A stretch of DNA of 64,000 bases. It comes from Corynebacterium minutissimum (GTDB lineage: Bacteria > Actinomycetota > Actinomycetes > Mycobacteriales > Mycobacteriaceae). The stretch is taken from contig NZ_JSEF01000004.1 in NCBI RefSeq assembly GCF_000805675.1, forward strand, positions 62,001 through 126,000, read 5' to 3'. The position numbers and the translations under genes were made by a program. Shown piece after piece: positions 35,599-44,822 of the stretch (position 1 is the stretch's first letter; each line of letters starts with the position of its first letter). Below the pieces are notes generated by a model. That model did no database searches and was not told the origin of the DNA. It saw only the letters and a list, made by a program, of their open reading frames with translations.

Positions 35599-36220
35599 GG
35601 ACCTGACCCCTGTTAGGTAGACACCTGATATCCAGCCCGGTTGGGTTGGGAAGAAAGGTAATCTACCACGACAGGCCGAACCACGTCTATGTAGGCGATA
35701 TCACCTACCTGCCGTGTAAGGGCGGCAAGAACATGTACCTGGCCACGGTCGTCGACGTCTACTCGCGCAAACTCGTCGGACATGCACTCGCAGATCACAT
35801 GCGTGTATCTCTGGTAATTGAGGCTTTGTCTCATGCCAGCAAGGTTCGCGGAAGCCTTAAAGGGGCAATTTTCCATTCTGATCACGGCAGCGTGTACACC
35901 TCACAGGCTTTTCAAGACCACTGCGCCCAGCTTGGCGTGCGCCAATCCATGGGAGCAGTGGGAACGAGTGCCGATAATGCCCTGGCGGAATCATTCAACG
36001 CCACCTTAAAGCGTGAAGTCCTGCGTGATCGGAAAGTCTTTGACAATCCCATCGTCTGCCGCCAAGAAGTCTTCCGATGGTGCATGCGCTACAACACCCG
36101 CAGACGGCACTCCTGGTGCAACCTTCTAGCCCCCAATGACTTCGAAGCACTCACATCAGCTACACTGACCCAAGCAGCATAGCTAACCCCCGACGTGTCT
36201 ACTTTCCGGGGGTCAGGCCC
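35599..36220 (+). mobile_element. Internally deleted IS3-family element, 622 bp
   Basis: The ends are imperfect inverted repeats: GGACCTGACCCC on the left and the complement of GGGCCTGACCCC on the right, with GTAGACAC repeated a little further in. AGT at 35596-35598 and 36221-36223 is a 3-bp target duplication, as made by IS3 elements. A full IS3 copy is about 1.2-1.4 kb; orfA and the start of orfB are missing, so it cannot move on its own. Confidence 0.85.
35646..36182 (+). pseudogene. C-terminal part of IS3-family transposase (OrfB, rve domain)
   Basis: 178 residues with an open frame from a TTG. The integrase core is complete: D18 in VGDITYLP, D79 in FHSDHGSVYTS and E115 in DNALAESF, giving a DD(35)E triad. 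The HTH and linker regions that normally lie upstream in OrfB, and all of OrfA, are deleted. It could serve at most as a partial substrate for transposase supplied elsewhere. Confidence 0.9.
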
Positions 36221-37551
36221 AGTTGGCACTCGCTGCGTACCACTCACCGAGCATCAACGCCGCGCACTCTTTTTTGAACGCGCCAACCCGGATTACACCT
36301 CTCACCCCTCCCGGCGAGGACTTGAGGAACTCGATATGACGGCCGTCGATCAGGCCCGACACCTCCTAGCCCAAGCGAGGGCAATGTCCGGTTCCCAAGA
36401 ACCTGTTCCCGCAACAGCCCGCGAACTCTTAGGGGAACTAGGGTTGCTGGATGGCTCACAAAAGCCCACATACGCGGCCGAAATCCTCTTCATGCCTCCG
36501 GTATCCCAGCAGGTTACAGTTCGACACCTCCTCCGTCTTGTACCTGGCGGTGAGCCGAGAACAACGGAAATCTCTGCACCCCTCATCACCACATACTTGC
36601 GGTTGAAAGAGCTAATTCGAGTCAATGCCCAGCAAGAAGTGGAGCGCATCGCCCTTGCCACGGGTCAAGAAGTATCGATCAAGGCTTTCCCAGACACCGC
36701 TGTCGACGAGCTTGTCTCCAATGCCTTAGCCCATCGTGACTGGGACGCGTCGGCTGCGGTAGTCATCGATCAATCTCCCATAGCCTTCTCTGTATGGTCT
36801 CCCGGTGGTCTTCCCACAGGTGTACAACGCAATCGAGTTCTCACAACACAATCAATTCCCCGAAATCCCCGCCTTATGACGGCGTTAAGGATGCTGGGGT
36901 TAGCAGAGGAATCCTCCCGCGGATTCGACCGCATGTGGGCATCCATGCTGTCGAGTGGCCGCCATATTCCGGAGCTTCGCGCCGAGGAATCCTTCGTCGA
37001 AGTTATTTTGTCCTCTGGGCGCGTTGACACCGCGTTTGTTAAGGCCTTGACCGAACTCAAAGGTGCTTTCGGCGCTGAGCCTTTCGACAGCGTCAATGGC
37101 CTCATCATTGCCCGTCACCTTATGGACAACCAGATCCTGCTGTGCCACACTGCTGCCCAACTCATGCAAGTCAGCGAAGATCAGGCTGCGGACACCCTTC
37201 GGTGGTATGAAAGCCTCGGTTTCGTAGAGCAATTACGAGAAGCGCGAGAGTGGATACTTACCACCAAGGCCCGATCGCTGATGGGGCTTCACATAGAAGG
37301 ACACATTGCAGCGACCTCCGTTCAGGATTGGATCCTGGCTCAACTCAAAGAAGGAGCTGCACTGACCACGCGCGAAGTCGCCGAAGAACTGGGAGTAGAC
37401 CGGGCAATTGTCACGGGAATACTGCGCCACCTGCGGACTATAGGGCAAGCGCGCATCGATCCTGATGGCCCACAGCGCGGGCCCAACACGCGGTGGGTTC
37501 TTTCCTGACCGCCCTGTGATACGCACCGCAGCGGAGTTTAAGATGTAGCGC

Positions 37552-40062
37552 ATGACTACCGCAAACCTCACCCATGCAGAAGCCACCGCCCGCAGCGCCG
37601 CGCTGCGTTTGAGCACCTACGAGCTGCACCTCGACGTCACGAATGCGCCCACCGACGCCGATTCTTACGAGGTCACCTCGCGGATTACGTTGAGCACGAC
37701 CGAATCCGAGACCTTCGTGGATTACCTGGGCAAGGCCGTCCACTCAGTGCGCGTTAACGGCGAAGAGGTGGAGAACACCTTCGACGGCGGACGGGTCTAC
37801 CTGCGGGATCTTCCAGTAGGGAAGGAGCTCACCGTAGAGATCACCGGCTCCTCCTATTACTCACGCACCGGCCAAGGCCTGCACCGCATGCACGACCAGG
37901 CCGATGGCACAACCTACCTCTACTCGCACCTCGAGCCATCTGATGCACGCCGCATTTTTCCCTGCTTTGACCAGCCGGATCTCAAGGCCAGCTACGAGGT
38001 ACACCTCACCGGTCCGGAAGGCTGGCAGCTCCTCAGCAACCAGCCGGAGGTTGGCCGCGAGAAGACGGATAGCGGGGAAGTAGCGCACTTCGCGCCGACC
38101 CCTCTGCTGTCGACGTATCTGACGGCGTTTGCGGCGGGGCCGTACGTCGAGAAGCACAGCACCTGGACCGCACCCGATGGATCCTTGGAAGTGGAGCTGC
38201 GCGCCTTTGCCCGCGCCTCCATGGCTGAGTACCTGGATGATGAAATCCTGCAGGTGACCGCCCAGGGCATGGACTTCTTCCACAGCAACTATGGCTACCC
38301 GTACCCGTGGGGAAAGTACGATTCGATCTTCGTGCCGGAATACAACCTGGGTGCCATGGAGAATCCTGGCCTCGTGACCTTTACGGAGCATTACCTCTTC
38401 CGTTCCGCCGCTACCCGCGCGCAGCATGCCGGGCGCACGAACACCATCCTGCATGAGATGTCCCACATGTGGTTCGGGGACCTGGTCACCCCGCAGTGGT
38501 GGGATGACCTGTGGCTCAAGGAGTCCTTCGCGGAGTTCATGGGCGCGGATTCCTCCGTGCACGCCACCGAATACACCGAGGCGTGGGTCAACTTCGCCGG
38601 CCAGCGCAAGAACTGGGCCTACCTGCAGGATCAGCTGCCCACCACGCATCCCATCAAGGCCGAGATCCCGGACGTGGATGCCGCGCGCCAGAACTTCGAC
38701 GGCATTACTTATGCCAAAGGTGCGGCGGTGCTCAAACAGCTGGTGCACTACGTGGGCCGCGAAAACTTCTATGCCGGCGCGCGCGACTACTTCCAGGAGC
38801 ACGCTTTTGGCGCAGCCACCTTTGATGACCTGCTCACAGCGCTGAAGCAGCACACCGACCGTGACCTCGACGCTTGGTCTACCGCGTGGCTGCGCACGTG
38901 GGGCCCGGATACGCTCACCCCGGAGCTGCACACGGACGGCGATAAGATTCACGAGCTCGCCATCGCGGTCGACGCCGAGGACACCACGCGCCCGCACCGC
39001 CTCAACGTGGCGCTCTTCGACGACTCCCTGAACAAGTACGCCACCCTCGACGTGGACCTGGAAGGCGAGCGCACCATCCTCGACGAGGTATCGGGGCTTC
39101 AGGCACCAGCGTTGCTACTGCTTAACGACGGCGACCACACCTACGCCAAGGTGCGCTTCGACGAAACCTCCCTGGACACCATCCGCACCCGGCTTTCCGA
39201 GGTGCCCGATGAGCTCTCCCGCGCGGTCATCTGGACTTCCTTGTGGAACCTCACCCGCGATGGCGAGTGGCCGGTGCACTCCTACCTGGACACCGTGCTC
39301 AACCACGCTCCGGCGGAGTCGAACCCGACGCTTCTGACCACGGCCTTTGCCAATGCCGGCTATGCCATCGACCACTTCGTGGGCGAAGAGGCCCGCGAGG
39401 AGATCCGTGCCGACTACGCCGAGCGCCTCTGGGAGGTGCTGCAGGCCGCCTCGGCAAGCTCCGACGCGCAGCTCACTTTCGCCCGCGCCGCCATCCAGGC
39501 GCTGGCCGCCACCCCGGCGGAGTCCGGTACGCAGCGCCTGCGCGCGCTTCTCGACGGATCCCTCGACGGCCTCGCCCTCGACCCGGACATTCGCTGGGCC
39601 ATCCTCCGCGCCCTGGCCGCCCGCGACGCCGTCAGCACCGAAGAGCTGGAAGCTGAAAAGGAGCGCGATAACACGCTCACCGGTGCCGCCGCCTTCCTGG
39701 GCGCCTCCCACGCCTTCCCGTCAGCGGAGGTCAAGCGGGAGGTTTTCGACCTCGTGCGCACGCCGGGTAAGTACTCTAACGCCGAGGTGGATTCCCTCCT
39801 CGCTGCCTTCAACGCGCCGCGCTCAGCCCACCTCACCGAGGCCTTTGCCCAGGAGTACTTCGATTCCCTAGCGAAGCTCTGGGAGGAGCACCCCATCGAG
39901 ATTGCCAACCGCCTCGTGCGCGGGCTCTACCCGGACGTTAAGCTTGCCGACTCCGCCACGAGCGATTTCTTGGCCACCGAGCGCCCCCGTGCGCTACGCC
40001 GCGTGCTGCTAGAATGCCAGGACGCTCTGCGCCGCGCGGCGCGCGTGCGTGCCGCGCAATAA
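37552..40062 (+). CDS. pepN: Aminopeptidase N (M1 family)
   Basis: 836 residues, normal for the actinobacterial enzyme. GAMENPGLVTF (about 268) is the exopeptidase signature. The zinc site is HEMSHMWFGDLVT (about 301) with the third ligand in WLKESFAEF 18 residues on. The C-terminal 350 residues are the helical ERAP1-like domain. It is cytoplasmic and removes N-terminal residues from peptides. The start lies 43 bp after the interrupted regulator gene. Confidence 0.95.
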   Translation: MTTANLTHAEATARSAALRLSTYELHLDVTNAPTDADSYEVTSRITLSTTESETFVDYLGKAVHSVRVNGEEVENTFDGGRVYLRDLPVGKELTVEITGSSYYSRTGQGLHRMHDQADGTTYLYSHLEPSDARRIFPCFDQPDLKASYEVHLTGPEGWQLLSNQPEVGREKTDSGEVAHFAPTPLLSTYLTAFAAGPYVEKHSTWTAPDGSLEVELRAFARASMAEYLDDEILQVTAQGMDFFHSNYGYPYPWGKYDSIFVPEYNLGAMENPGLVTFTEHYLFRSAATRAQHAGRTNTILHEMSHMWFGDLVTPQWWDDLWLKESFAEFMGADSSVHATEYTEAWVNFAGQRKNWAYLQDQLPTTHPIKAEIPDVDAARQNFDGITYAKGAAVLKQLVHYVGRENFYAGARDYFQEHAFGAATFDDLLTALKQHTDRDLDAWSTAWLRTWGPDTLTPELHTDGDKIHELAIAVDAEDTTRPHRLNVALFDDSLNKYATLDVDLEGERTILDEVSGLQAPALLLLNDGDHTYAKVRFDETSLDTIRTRLSEVPDELSRAVIWTSLWNLTRDGEWPVHSYLDTVLNHAPAESNPTLLTTAFANAGYAIDHFVGEEAREEIRADYAERLWEVLQAASASSDAQLTFARAAIQALAATPAESGTQRLRALLDGSLDGLALDPDIRWAILRALAARDAVSTEELEAEKERDNTLTGAAAFLGASHAFPSAEVKREVFDLVRTPGKYSNAEVDSLLAAFNAPRSAHLTEAFAQEYFDSLAKLWEEHPIEIANRLVRGLYPDVKLADSATSDFLATERPRALRRVLLECQDALRRAARVRAAQ

Positions 40063-40214
40063 GCACGGCACATTAGACGCTTCGCGTAGCGGACAGAAGA
40101 ATTTTCCCGTAAACTCGCAGACACATTAACGGGGGGACAATCACAAACCACCAGCTTCGGCTGGGGACTGTGTTGACCCAATTGTCATTGCTCAAGTTTC
40201 CGGGGGGATTCTTC

Positions 40215-40757
40215 GTGTCAACACAGCCGACCGATCGTGAACTCGTCGACGCCTTCATTGGCGGAGATACCAAGGCCTTTTCGGCAATCGTCGAGAAGCA
40301 CCGCGCGCGCCTGACCGCCATGGCGCGGCGCTATACCCGCAACGATGATGATGCGCAGGACATCGTGCAGGAGGCGCTGCTCAAGGCCAGCTGCAATATG
40401 AAGTCCTACCGGCACGATGCCGCGCTAAGCACGTGGCTGCACCGCCTGGTGATGAACTCCGGCTATGACTTCCTCAACCACCGCTCCAACCGGGAAAATG
40501 CCTCGCTAGATGCAGAAATTATTGACGATGACCGCAATTACGCGCTCGCGCACAATCCCAGCGAGCACCTAGCGGAACGCATCACGGTCGCCCAAGCCAT
40601 GCAGACCTTGCGCGAGGACCAGCGCGAAGCGCTATACCTGACTGATGTCGCCGGCTATCCCATCGATACGGTGGCCAAGGTCCAAGGCGTGGCTCCCGGC
40701 ACGGTGAAGTCGCGCCGAGCCCGGGCTCGGCAAGTGCTGCGTGCGGCGATAGACTAG
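40215..40757 (+). CDS. sigM: ECF RNA polymerase sigma factor, SigM
   Basis: 180 residues from a GTG behind a GGGGGG box; an in-frame upstream start at 40170 would add 15 unlikely residues. Region 2 (about 25-95) includes [14 protein letters not shown], and region 4 (about 120-175) includes [18 protein letters not shown] and the [18 protein letters not shown]. In C. glutamicum SigM controls thiol and FeS-repair genes, including trx genes. trxB and trxA lie just downstream, which fits. No gene for an anti-sigma factor lies between sigM and trxB, unlike the mycobacterial locus. Confidence 0.9.
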   Translation: MSTQPTDRELVDAFIGGDTKAFSAIVEKHRARLTAMARRYTRNDDDAQDIVQEALLKASCNMKSYRHDAALSTWLHRLVMNSGYDFLNHRSNRENASLDAEIIDDDRNYALAHNPSEHLAERITVAQAMQTLREDQREALYLTDVAGYPIDTVAKVQGVAPGTVKSRRARARQVLRAAID

Positions 40758-40845
40758 GCCCGAGTACAATCTCAGTGTCCTCCGCCCCTTATGCGCGGAC
40801 ATGATCAGATTCTCTACAGGAATTGTCGTCTCAAGGGAGTTTTTA

Positions 40846-41772
40846 GTGACTATCCACGATGTTGCCATCGTCGGCTCCGGCCCCGCCGGCTACACCGCAG
40901 CCCTCTACGCTGCGCGTGCTGAGCTCAACCCCATCGTTTTCGAAGGTTTTGAATACGGCGGCGAGCTCATGAACACCACCGAGGTGGAGAACTATCCGGG
41001 CTTCCAGAAGGGCATCATGGGCCCAGAGCTCATGGAGGAAATGCGCGCCCAGGCTATCCGCTTCGGTGCAGACCTGCGCATGGAAGTTGTGGACTCCGTC
41101 GAGCTCGAGGGTGGCGTGAAGAAGTTGCACGTCGGCGACGAGGTTTTTGAGGCCCGCTCAGTTATCCTCGCTACCGGTGCCGCTCCGCGCTACCTGGGCA
41201 TTCCGGGCGAATCCGAGCTGGCTGGCCGCGGCGTATCCGCATGTGCAACTTGCGATGGTTTCTTCTTCAAGGGCCACAACATTGCCGTCGTCGGCGGTGG
41301 CGATTCCGCTATGGAGGAGGCCACCTTCCTCACCAAGTTCGCCGAAACCGTCACTATTATTCACCGCTCGGAGAACTTCCGCGCCTCCAAGATCATGCTG
41401 GAGCGCGCCAAGGACAACGAGCAGATTAAGTGGCTGACCAACACCACAGTAGAGCGCGTCCTGGAGAAGGACGGCAAGGTCGGTGGCCTTGAGGTTAAGA
41501 ATGTACTGACTGGTGAGACCAGCGAGCTCGATGTCACCGCCATGTTCGTGGCCATTGGCCACGAGCCGCGCTCGGGCTTCCTGGAAGGCCAGGTAGAGAC
41601 CAACGAGGCTGGCTACGTTGTGGTGGAGCAGCCTTCCACCAAGACCTCGCTGCCGGGTGTCTTCGCCTGTGGTGACCTCGTGGATGACCACTACCAGCAG
41701 GCCATCACCGCCGCGGGCTCCGGCTGCCGCGCGGCCATCGATGCGGAACATTTCCTCGCCGATAACCGTTAG
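40846..41772 (+). CDS. trxB: Thioredoxin reductase
   Basis: About 309 residues from a GTG with AAGGGAG upstream. FAD motif [18 protein letters not shown] at 6-23, redox-active CATC (C133, C136), NADPH motif [15 protein letters not shown] and the C-terminal FAD motif [11 protein letters not shown]. It reduces TrxA with NADPH. trxA starts 7 bp downstream. The position next to sigM matches mycobacteria and C. glutamicum. Confidence 0.96.
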   Translation: MTIHDVAIVGSGPAGYTAALYAARAELNPIVFEGFEYGGELMNTTEVENYPGFQKGIMGPELMEEMRAQAIRFGADLRMEVVDSVELEGGVKKLHVGDEVFEARSVILATGAAPRYLGIPGESELAGRGVSACATCDGFFFKGHNIAVVGGGDSAMEEATFLTKFAETVTIIHRSENFRASKIMLERAKDNEQIKWLTNTTVERVLEKDGKVGGLEVKNVLTGETSELDVTAMFVAIGHEPRSGFLEGQVETNEAGYVVVEQPSTKTSLPGVFACGDLVDDHYQQAITAAGSGCRAAIDAEHFLADNR

Positions 41773-41779
41773 TAATCAC

Positions 41780-42103
41780 ATGAGCAACATTAAGAACGTC
41801 ACTACTGATTCCTTCCGCGCGGACGTCGTGGAGGCAGGCAAACCCGTCGTCGTCGATTTCTGGGCCGAATGGTGTGGGCCGTGCAAGAAGCTGTCCCCAA
41901 TCCTCGAAGAAGTCGCCGAAGAGTTGAGCGATGACGTCTCCGTGGTCAAGGTCAACGTGGACGAAGAACGCACCCTGGGCGCCATGTTCCAGATCATGTC
42001 CATCCCCTCCGTGCTGATCTTCAACAACGGCGAGAAGGTGGATGAGTTCGTTGGCCTGCGTTCCAAGGCTGACATCGTGGCACAAGTGAAGAAACAGCTC
42101 TAA
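41780..42103 (+). CDS. trxA: Thioredoxin
   Basis: 107 residues with the active site WCGPC (C32, C35) and the cis-Pro loop SIPSVLIFNNG. The frame is open farther upstream inside trxB, but the ATG at 41780 gives the standard N-terminus. The ribosome site is poor, so translation is probably coupled to trxB. Cytoplasmic disulfide reductant. Confidence 0.95.
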   Translation: MSNIKNVTTDSFRADVVEAGKPVVVDFWAEWCGPCKKLSPILEEVAEELSDDVSVVKVNVDEERTLGAMFQIMSIPSVLIFNNGEKVDEFVGLRSKADIVAQVKKQL

Positions 42104-42169
42104 CTGGTATTCTTTAACTCGTTGACGGCGCACCAAGGTGCGCCCACCGTGATCACGAAAGGGGTAGGT

Positions 42170-43354
42170 GTGAACCGCGTTCTACGGGTTGGTGACCAGA
42201 GTGTTCGGGTCGCCGAAGCACGCGCAACCCTTGCCCGCCTCGGTCTTATGTCGGACTACCAGGGGACGTTGTCTGACTGGAAGAAGCAGAAGTACTCCGA
42301 AACCGATAAGCACTTCGACGCAGACCTCTCCCAAGTCCTCAAGGCCTTCCAACAGTCGCGCGGTATTGTGCCCAGCGGTGACATCGATGAGCTGACACTG
42401 CGCGAGCTGCGCCAAGCCTCATATTCCTTGGGCGCCCGCGTTCTGGCCTACGAGCCGAGCAACCAGCAGGTGGGCGATGACGTCGCCCAACTTCAAGAAC
42501 AGCTGCAGGAGCTCGGCTTCTACCAGGAACGCATTGATGGCCATTTTGGGCCGGCTACCTACGCCGCCTTAGCGGAATACCAGCTCAACTGTGGCCTGCG
42601 TAATGACGGCATCTGTGGCCCAGCCACCATTAATGCGCTAAGCCTTTTGGGCCGCCGCATCACCGGTGGTTCAGCACACAATATCCAGGAGCGTGAGCGC
42701 GTGCGCAACGCCGGCCCGAAACTGGCTGGCAAGCGCGTGGTCATCGACCCGAGCCTCGGCGGCTTCAACACCGGCCGCACGGTCAAAGGCCGTTATGGCG
42801 ACATCACGGAGGAGGAGATCCTCTGGGATCTCGCTGAGCGCGTCGCCGGCCGCATGATTGCCGCCGGCATGGAGACCATCATTTCCCGCCCGCGTACTGA
42901 TGATCCCTCCGTACGCGACCGCGCTGGCCTAGCTAACGCCTTCGACGCCGACTTTGTCATTTCCCTCGCGTGCGATGAGTACCCCACGGAGAAAGCCAAC
43001 GGCGTGGCCACCTTCTACTTCGGCTCGGAGTCTGGCAACTCCTCCCTCATTGGCGAGACGCTCTCCGGTTTCATCCAGCGTGAGATCGTTGCACGCACTG
43101 AGTTGGGAAATTGCCGCAACCACGGTCGCACGTGGGCACTGCTGCGCCTGACCCAAATGCCGGTCGTACAGGTGGTGCTGGGATACCTCACCAGCCCCAA
43201 GGACGTGGCTATCCTCACCAACCCGGATTGCCGCGATGACATCGCCGAGGCCATCGTCGTTGCCGTCAAGCGCCTGTATCTCCTCGATGACGACACCGCC
43301 GTGACCGGCACGTACCGCTTCGACGAACTCCTGCGCGCAGAGCGATCTTCTTGA
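42170..43354 (+). CDS. cwlM: CwlM-type N-acetylmuramoyl-L-alanine amidase family protein
   Basis: About 394 residues from a GTG behind GAAAGGGG. Two peptidoglycan-binding repeats (about 8-75 and 95-160) precede an Amidase_3 domain beginning RVVIDPSLGGFNTGR. The first metal ligand of typical amidases (DxGHGG) is not conserved: a Ser-Leu stands where Gly-His is expected. No signal peptide is seen. Both points agree with mycobacterial CwlM, a cytoplasmic regulator of MurA rather than a hydrolase. It follows trxA as in that genus. Confidence 0.9.
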   Translation: MNRVLRVGDQSVRVAEARATLARLGLMSDYQGTLSDWKKQKYSETDKHFDADLSQVLKAFQQSRGIVPSGDIDELTLRELRQASYSLGARVLAYEPSNQQVGDDVAQLQEQLQELGFYQERIDGHFGPATYAALAEYQLNCGLRNDGICGPATINALSLLGRRITGGSAHNIQERERVRNAGPKLAGKRVVIDPSLGGFNTGRTVKGRYGDITEEEILWDLAERVAGRMIAAGMETIISRPRTDDPSVRDRAGLANAFDADFVISLACDEYPTEKANGVATFYFGSESGNSSLIGETLSGFIQREIVARTELGNCRNHGRTWALLRLTQMPVVQVVLGYLTSPKDVAILTNPDCRDDIAEAIVVAVKRLYLLDDDTAVTGTYRFDELLRAERSS

Positions 43355-43413
43355 GAAGTGGGGCAACGGTACGTGGCTCCACAAAAACAAGAATTCCTGC
43401 ACAATATAGGTCT

Positions 43414-43769
43414 CTACTGTTCTGGCTCTCCGCCATTCCAAATATCTAACTCGCCCCACTCAGCGGGGAACCCCATATCTTTCTCAGGACTTATGCCTTC
43501 GATGGTTGGAAAGTCCGCCATCAGCAGTGTCAACTTGCGGCGCCAGCTTTCTCCATCTCCGATGGACAACAAAACATATGCGATCAGAGCAAGTGTGGGA
43601 TAGATTTTATTGAAATTTGCGCTGGATTCACTGGCACGGTCTTTGGCACCTTCTTCTCCTTATACACAGACAACGGCTGTCTAGTTCCCTGGTGGCTGTT
43701 TTCTGACCACAGCGATCGTGGCTTGCATCCCGCCATATGGAAGTTGTCTTTGAAGGCTAGGCTACAATT
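43414..43769 (-). pseudogene. Remnant of an Abi-like (abortive infection) protein gene, frameshifted
   Basis: No intact gene is present, but two minus-strand frames join into one protein-like C-terminus. The upstream frame (43769 down to about 43612) contains SLWSENSHQGTRQPLSVYK. The downstream frame (43659-43414) contains NFNKIYPTLALIAYVLL, MGFPAEWGEL and DIWNGGEPEQ before the stop. The latter pattern (Asn-x-Ile-Tyr, then MGFPxxW near the end) resembles the C-terminus of Abi_2-type proteins. The 5' part of the gene is missing. It abuts the DUF3800-like gene back to back. Confidence 0.55.
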
Positions 43770-43774
43770 TCAGG

Positions 43775-44355
43775 GTGGAATCACAGCTAGTCGCCTACAT
43801 CGATGAGTCCTCCGCCCTTAGACCCCCAGACCGGCAGGAGTACATGGTGTGTGCAGCCATCATCGACACTCAAGACTTGGAAAAATACGCGAGGAGCTGC
43901 GTCCACTACGACTTCCTGGCCAGGTCAAACTTCACTGGACCGACGAACGTAATAGCCGACGCCGAAAAATCGTGGACACCCTTTCTGAGATCGACTCCAT
44001 GCAAGCGATCATCACCCACCGGAGTGAAGTGAGCAAGAAGACGGAGAGGCACCGCAGGAAATGCTTGGAGCAGATGTACTTCGAGCTCTCCGAGATGCAC
44101 GTCCACAACGTCACTTTGGAAAGCCGGCAAGAAGCACAAAACAGGCGAGACATCGCCCATATAGTTGCCCTGCAGGGCCAGGGACAAAGTGCTGGCATCC
44201 GACTGCGACACGTACGCGGTGGCGATGATCCCCTGCTCTGGATTCCAGATGCCGTTCTGGGAGCACTGAACTCCGTCCATCTAGGGGAAGAGCAGTACTG
44301 GGAGAAGCTGCACGAGAAAGTGGTCCTCAAACGTCCCAACCCGGATTCCCTCTAG
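43775..44355 (+). pseudogene. DUF3800-like gene with a frameshift at an A5 run
   Basis: The first frame, from a GTG at 43775, starts QLVAYIDESS and YMVCAAIIDTQDLEK, the DUF3800 N-terminus. At AAAAA (43881-43885) the homology moves to another frame, which continues REELRPLRLPGQVKLHW and ends with IPDAVLGALNSVHLGEEQYW. One extra A would restore a single frame of about 193 codons. DUF3800 proteins have an RNase H-like fold and are often found in defence contexts; function is not established. The defect could be real decay, slippage or a sequencing error. Confidence 0.7.
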
Positions 44356-44363
44356 AGGCAGGC

Positions 44364-44409
44364 GAAGACCCTGGGTCCAGTCGTCCGGCTGGGGTCCCAG
44401 GGTCTTCTT
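44364..44409 (+). terminator. Terminator after the DUF3800-like gene
   Basis: A perfect 12-bp stem GAAGACCCTGGG / CCCAGGGTCTTC with a 20-base loop starts 9 bp after the stop and is followed by TTCC. The well-kept terminator suggests the gene was functional recently. Confidence 0.8.
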
Positions 44410-44822
44410 CCGATCCTGTCGTAACAGGTGGCAATAACACTAGGGTAGCACCATTTGGCACCATTTGGCACCGATAGGCCCCTTCCGTTTCCTTAGCTGG
44501 ATCGGCGGCCTCATCCTGGTTTCCTGACCAAATACACATCGACCAAGCCGAACGCAGCGGGCTAAATATCACTCTGCTCAATACCCCTAGACGTTGACAC
44601 CGACATGCCCCGCCGAGATACAGCAGTGAAGTGCCCCGAGTTTCGTTCCTAGGCATCATAATCCCCCAAATACAACCCCGAAAGAAAACCACACCATCAC
44701 GGTTAAATCCGAGAGCGGGTGTGGTGTGCGTAGTTATAACCATAAGGGGTTTAATAACATCGTGCAACAGTGAGAATGAACTTCCGGGCCTGTTCATTGA
44801 ATAGGTTTTTGAAGCCTAGGCC
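44410..44822. other. Non-coding accessory remnant with short tandem repeat
   Basis: No gene can be supported. GGCACCATTT-type units repeat in tandem from 44448 to about 44472. At 44695-44729 arms CCACACC and GGTGTGG can pair around a long loop. The stretch lies between cwlM and the acetyltransferase-like gene, which are neighbours in mycobacteria, so it probably came in with the decayed genes next to it. Confidence 0.5.

Larger units (their letters stand above)
35171..37508 (+). pseudogene. AlbA_2/HATPase_c_4-type regulator gene interrupted by an IS element
   Basis: The 5' part (35171-35598) encodes an AlbA_2 DNA-binding domain: EILDFKEDP, then IDEAVCFSNADNGNAFIVLGV. The 3' part (from 36224 to 37508) encodes the rest: AVDELVSNALAHRDW is the HATPase_c_4 signature, followed by FSVWSPGGLP, SIPRNPRLMTALRMLGL and C-terminal winged-helix segments (TTREVAEELGVDRAIVTGILR). 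Removing 35599-36220 and one AGT copy rejoins the frame perfectly through KRVGTRCVPL. The ancestral protein was about 570 residues. The start is the ATG behind CGGGGCC; the open frame runs farther upstream into the repeat array. Such proteins are putative transcriptional regulators, often solitary. Truncated pieces may still be expressed. Confidence 0.85.

Noticed and set aside
43358..43603. 81-codon plus-strand frame after cwlM
   Set aside because: The Abi-like remnant is read on the other strand with recognisable pattern; the plus frame has none.
44327..44797. 156-codon minus-strand frame after the DUF3800-like gene
   Set aside because: It crosses the terminator hairpin and the tandem repeat, has no ribosome site and an unnatural composition.
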